Of a stretch of 64,000 nucleotides of DNA, positions 61,235 to 64,000 are shown one piece after another. The notes under the pieces are model-generated. The model saw only the letters and a program-made list of their open reading frames with translations. It was not told where the DNA came from and did no database searches. Every line of letters begins with the position of its first letter. Within the stretch, counting starts at the first letter, position 1. Made by a program: the position numbers and the translations under genes. This DNA is from Streptomyces sp. NBC_01267 (GTDB lineage Bacteria; Actinomycetota; Actinomycetes; Streptomycetales; Streptomycetaceae): the NCBI RefSeq assembly GCF_036241575.1, contig NZ_CP108455.1:5521501-5585500 (forward strand), in the 5' to 3' direction.

Positions 61235-61861
61235 TCAGCCGCGCGCCCCGACGGTGTCCGTGATCGCCGCGAGCAGTGCGGCGGCGCGGTCGGCGGGGAA
61301 GCCCGCCGAGAGCAGGGCCGTCGACGCCGCCGCGATCCCCGCGCCCGCCGCCGGGAGGGCGCCGTCGTTGACCGCTTCCATCAGGCCGAACAGCGCCTGC
61401 TCGTGGACGTACGCGAGAGCCGCCGCGGGCAGCGGTGAGGTGAACATGCCTTCGTCCAGGCCGCGTTGGAGCAGCGCTGCGCAGTCCTCGCGGACCGGGG
61501 TCAGCCGCTGGGTGATGCCCGCCATCGTGACGCTGCGCTGGGCCATCGCGACCAGCAGCCGGTAGCGGTCGGCGATCTCCCAGACCGCGAGTATCGCGCG
61601 GGCCAGCGCCTCGGCCGGGTCGCTGATTCCGGCGCGGCCGGTGGTGTGCGCCTCGACGACGGCGGCCGTCGCGTTGTCGACGAGCGCGGCGATCAGCGCC
61701 TCCCGGCTGGGGAAGTGCCCGTAGACCGTGCGCCGCACCACGCCCGCCGCGCGGGCGATCTGGTCCATCGAGGCGTCCGGGTCGTGCAGCAGCTCGGTGA
61801 GCGCCACATCCAGGATGCGGCGGCGGTTGGCGTCTGCTCGTCCGGAGGTCACGGGTCCCAT
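61235..61861 (-). CDS. TetR-family repressor of the divergent efflux gene
   Basis: A 208-residue TetR protein: HTH ASMDQIARAAGVVRRTVYGHFPSREALIAALVD, then a helical ligand-binding domain. ATG at 61861; a GTG four codons further in is possible. It is divergent from an MFS drug pump and the gap carries two adjacent copies of a palindrome, so it most likely represses both genes until a ligand binds. Confidence 0.9.
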   Translation of the reverse strand: MGPVTSGRADANRRRILDVALTELLHDPDASMDQIARAAGVVRRTVYGHFPSREALIAALVDNATAAVVEAHTTGRAGISDPAEALARAILAVWEIADRYRLLVAMAQRSVTMAGITQRLTPVREDCAALLQRGLDEGMFTSPLPAAALAYVHEQALFGLMEAVNDGALPAAGAGIAAASTALLSAGFPADRAAALLAAITDTVGARG

Positions 61862-61889
61862 TTTGCACCGCGCCGGGATGCGCGCTAAA

Positions 61890-61925
61890 TTGCACAGCAG
61901 TGTGTAATTGCACAATCATGTGCAA
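61890..61925. promoter_or_regulatory. Two adjacent TetR operators
   Basis: TTGCACA-GCAG-TGTGTAA (61890-61907) and TTGCACA-ATCA-TGTGCAA (61908-61925), 18 bp each, directly abutting. The second is a perfect palindrome. Confidence 0.85.
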
Positions 61926-61947
61926 GTCGCGGAGAGGATGGAGCGTT

Positions 61948-63555
61948 GTGAATCTGATCGTGAGGCAGCCGGTCGCGGAGATGGACGGGCCGTACCGGCG
62001 CCGCTGGTGGGCGCTGCTGGTGCTGTGCCTGAGCCTGCTGATCATCGTGATGGCGAACACCGCTCTGACGGTCGCCGCCCCCGACATGACCAAGGACCTG
62101 GGGCTCAGCAGCTCCGACCTGCAGTGGGTCATCGACGGCTACACCGTTCCGTACGCAGCCCTGATGCTGCTGCTCGGTGCGATCGGCGACAAGTACAGCC
62201 GGCGCGGGGCGCTCGTCCTGGGGCTCGTCGTCTTCGGCGGGGGAGCCGTCGCCGGATCCCTCGTCGCCAGTGCGACCGGCGTCATCGCGGCCCGCGCCGT
62301 CATGGGCATCGGCGCGGCGATGATCATGCCTGCCACGCTCTCGCTGCTCGCCGCGAGCTTCCCGCGCGCCGAGCGGGCCAAGGCGATCGTCCTGTGGACG
62401 GCCACCGCCGGGCTCGCCATCGCGGCCGGACCGCTCGTCGCGGGCGCACTCCTGCAACACCACGGCTGGGCCTCGACGTTCCTGATCAACGTGCCGATCG
62501 CGGTGCTCGCGATCATCGGCGCCTTCGTCCTCGTGCCGCCGTCGAAGGCCGGACACAAGGACCGGATCGACTACGTGGGCGGGCTGCTCTCGGTGATCTC
62601 GGTCGGCGCCCTCGTCTACATGATCATTGAGGGACCGCACTTCGGCTGGGGCGCCAAGGCCGTCACCGCCGCGGTCGTGGCGGGCGTCGGGTTCGTCGCG
62701 TTCGTCCTGTGGGAGCTGCGGCACCCCCGCCCGGTGCTGGACGTGCGGCGCTACCTCGACCGGGGATTCGCCGGGTCCAACCTCGCCGTCGCGCTGTTCT
62801 TCCTCGCGGTCTTCGGGGCCTTCTACTTCCTCACCCAGCACCTTCAGTTCGTCCTCGGGTACGACGCCTTCGAGACCGGCGTACGGATGCTGCCGCTGGC
62901 CGGCGCGGTCTTCGTCGGCTCGGCGCTGACCGGATTCCTCACCCCCCGGCTCGGCATGCGCGTCACGGTCACCGCGGGCATGGTGGGCGGCACCGCGTCG
63001 CTGGCCCTGCTCACCCGGATCGACGCGGCATCGGAGTACGGGGCCTTCGTCCTGCCGCTGGTCCTGCTCGGCCTGGCCATCGGGCTCGCCCTGTCGCCGT
63101 GCACCGACGCCATCATGGGCGCGTTCCCCGAGTCCGAACTGGGCGTCGGCGGCGCGGTCAACGACACCTCGATCGAGCTCGGCGGCTCGCTGGGCATCGC
63201 GATACTCGGCTCGGTGCTGTCCGGCGCGTACTCCTCGCACCTCGCGGACGCGGTCGGCGGCAAGCTCCCGGCCGCCGCGCTGAGCACCGCGCAGGACTCG
63301 GTGGGCGCCGGGCTCGCCGTGGCGCAGAAGGTCGGCGCCCAGGCGGGACCCGAGCAGGCGCAGGCCCTGGTGAAGGCGGTCGACGGCGCCTTCTCGGACG
63401 CGGTCGCGCACACCAGTCTGGTCGGCGCGGTGGTCCTCGGCGTGGGCACGGTGCTGGTGGCGCTCCTGGTACCGGGACGCGGCCGTCGTACGGACCGGGC
63501 CGAGGGCCAGGCCGAGGCGGTACCGGCCGAGGAGCCGGTGAGCACCTCCGTGTGA
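61948..63555 (+). CDS. DHA2-family MFS drug efflux transporter
   Basis: A 535-residue exporter with fourteen predicted membrane segments. Motif D1-like TKDLGLSSSDLQWVIDGYTVPYAALMLLLGAIGDKYSRRGAL and GIGAAMIMPATLSLLAASFPRAERAKAI are typical of the QacA/EmrB group. GTG at 61948 has GGAG 4 bases upstream. A Gln/Ala-rich extracellular loop lies near residues 440-480. Regulated, by inference, by the divergent TetR protein. Confidence 0.92.
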   Translation: MNLIVRQPVAEMDGPYRRRWWALLVLCLSLLIIVMANTALTVAAPDMTKDLGLSSSDLQWVIDGYTVPYAALMLLLGAIGDKYSRRGALVLGLVVFGGGAVAGSLVASATGVIAARAVMGIGAAMIMPATLSLLAASFPRAERAKAIVLWTATAGLAIAAGPLVAGALLQHHGWASTFLINVPIAVLAIIGAFVLVPPSKAGHKDRIDYVGGLLSVISVGALVYMIIEGPHFGWGAKAVTAAVVAGVGFVAFVLWELRHPRPVLDVRRYLDRGFAGSNLAVALFFLAVFGAFYFLTQHLQFVLGYDAFETGVRMLPLAGAVFVGSALTGFLTPRLGMRVTVTAGMVGGTASLALLTRIDAASEYGAFVLPLVLLGLAIGLALSPCTDAIMGAFPESELGVGGAVNDTSIELGGSLGIAILGSVLSGAYSSHLADAVGGKLPAAALSTAQDSVGAGLAVAQKVGAQAGPEQAQALVKAVDGAFSDAVAHTSLVGAVVLGVGTVLVALLVPGRGRRTDRAEGQAEAVPAEEPVSTSV

Positions 63556-63635
63556 CCCGGTCCGGCACGCCCCGGCCGACCGACCGGCCGGCGGCCCGGC
63601 GCCGGCGGGGTGCGGTGCGGGACATCTCCTCCTTG

Positions 63636-63655
63636 CCTTGACGCCGACGTCAAGG
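63636..63655. promoter_or_regulatory. MerR-type operator
   Basis: CCTTGACG-CCGA-CGTCAAGG, perfect 8-bp arms, 15 bp before the MerR gene; TTGACG inside the left arm could be a -35 box, the arrangement usual for MerR autoregulation. Confidence 0.65.
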
Positions 63656-63670
63656 ATTACCGTCGGGGAC

Positions 63671-64000
63671 ATGCGAATCGGCGAGCTGGCGGAGCGTGCG
63701 GGCATGACCACCCGGGCTCTGCGATATTACGAGTCACGGGAGTTGCTGCCCGCCCGCCGGGCGGTGAACGGCTACCGCACGTACGACGAGGACGACCTGC
63801 GTCTGCTCCAGCAGATCCGGACCCTTCAGGACTTCGGGTTCGACCTGGAGGAGACGCGGCCGTTCGTGGAGTGCCTGCGCGCCGGGCACCCGGCCGGGGA
63901 CGTGTGCCCCGCCTCGCTCGACGTGTACCGGCGCAAGCTCTCCGAGCTGGACGCGCTGATCGGCAGGCTCCAGGACGTCCGCACCCAGGTGGGGGCCGAA
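63671..64000 (+). CDS. MerR-family regulator (partial, cut by window end)
   Basis: The first 110 residues are present with no stop before the window ends. The N-terminal HTH and wing are RIGELAERAGMTTRALRYYESRELLPARRAVNGYRTYDEDDLRLL, followed by the dimerisation helix (DVYRRKLSELDALIGRLQDVRTQV). Cys in VECLRAG and VCPAS may be ligand or metal contacts. A palindrome precedes the start. Confidence 0.9.
   Translation, partial: MRIGELAERAGMTTRALRYYESRELLPARRAVNGYRTYDEDDLRLLQQIRTLQDFGFDLEETRPFVECLRAGHPAGDVCPASLDVYRRKLSELDALIGRLQDVRTQVGAE

Noticed and set aside
1..64000. tRNA, rRNA, transposase, integrase or prophage genes.
   Set aside because: None recognised by eye in the window; a tRNA search program would be needed to exclude a single tRNA.

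Overview
The window is chromosomal DNA from a filamentous actinomycete, almost certainly a Streptomyces. GC content is very high, codons nearly always end in G or C, and GTG/TTG starts are common. It carries the polarity proteins FilP and Scy, the actinobacterial mismatch nuclease NucS, and a gene order that, as far as I recall, runs parallel to the SCO5374-SCO5435 stretch of S. coelicolor. About 59 protein genes were found (one cut by the window end) plus one deletion scar with two gene fragments. No rRNA, tRNA, CRISPR array, insertion sequence or phage gene was seen.

Layout. (1) 0-9.5 kb: end of the ATP synthase operon (atpC), a DUF2550 protein, a PduO-type cobalamin adenosyltransferase, a deletion scar, 3-hydroxybutyryl-CoA dehydrogenase, a STAS protein, a large P-loop membrane protein, nucS, an SCO5389-family protein, a flavin monooxygenase and a small zinc-ribbon-like protein. 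(2) 9.5-13.4 kb: two tandem paralogous ABC-2 exporter operons. (3) 13.5-18.4 kb: filP and scy, which organise the hyphal tip. (4) 18.6-21.4 kb: methylmalonyl-CoA epimerase, acetyl-CoA acetyltransferase and meaB. (5) 21.5-30.1 kb: an MFS protein, a PepSY protein, a RapA1/RapA2-like two-component system, an AbsC-like MarR regulator, a translationally coupled trio of AIM24 proteins, two DUF3817 membrane proteins, a thiamine-binding-type protein and a MarR regulator. (6) 30.2-34.1 kb: icmA (isobutyryl-CoA mutase large subunit), then a MarR-ABC-ABC operon. (7) 34.2-38.6 kb: an apparently accessory cassette with a two-component system diverging from a second MurG-like glycosyltransferase and a sugar-nucleotide dehydratase. 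(8) 38.6-45.5 kb: TetR, thioredoxin/TPR protein, a DUF6230/DUF6114/secreted-protein operon, a rhomboid-like membrane protein and a RibD/DHFR-fold reductase. (9) 45.6-51.7 kb: pyruvate kinase, ackA-pta and phosphofructokinase. (10) 51.9-64 kb: an XRE regulator, a sugar ABC importer, a CitA/CitB-type two-component system next to dctA, a FemAB-type ligase, a TetR/MFS efflux pair and a MerR gene running off the end.

Two themes link genes. Coenzyme B12 acyl-CoA metabolism is spread over the first 32 kb: adenosyltransferase, epimerase, MeaB chaperone, IcmA, plus the thiolase and hydroxyacyl-CoA dehydrogenase that interconvert acetyl-CoA and C4 acyl-CoA. Overflow and lower glycolysis follow at 45-52 kb. 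Most features are core Streptomyces genes. The less explained parts are the AIM24 trio, the metal-ligand-rich PepSY/sensor-kinase pair beside an AbsC-like regulator, the DUF6230 operon behind a 650-bp palindrome-rich gap, and the MurG2 cassette. Several 15- and 18-bp tandem repeats sit exactly at gene starts or ends, and several near-perfect operator palindromes lie beside regulator genes.
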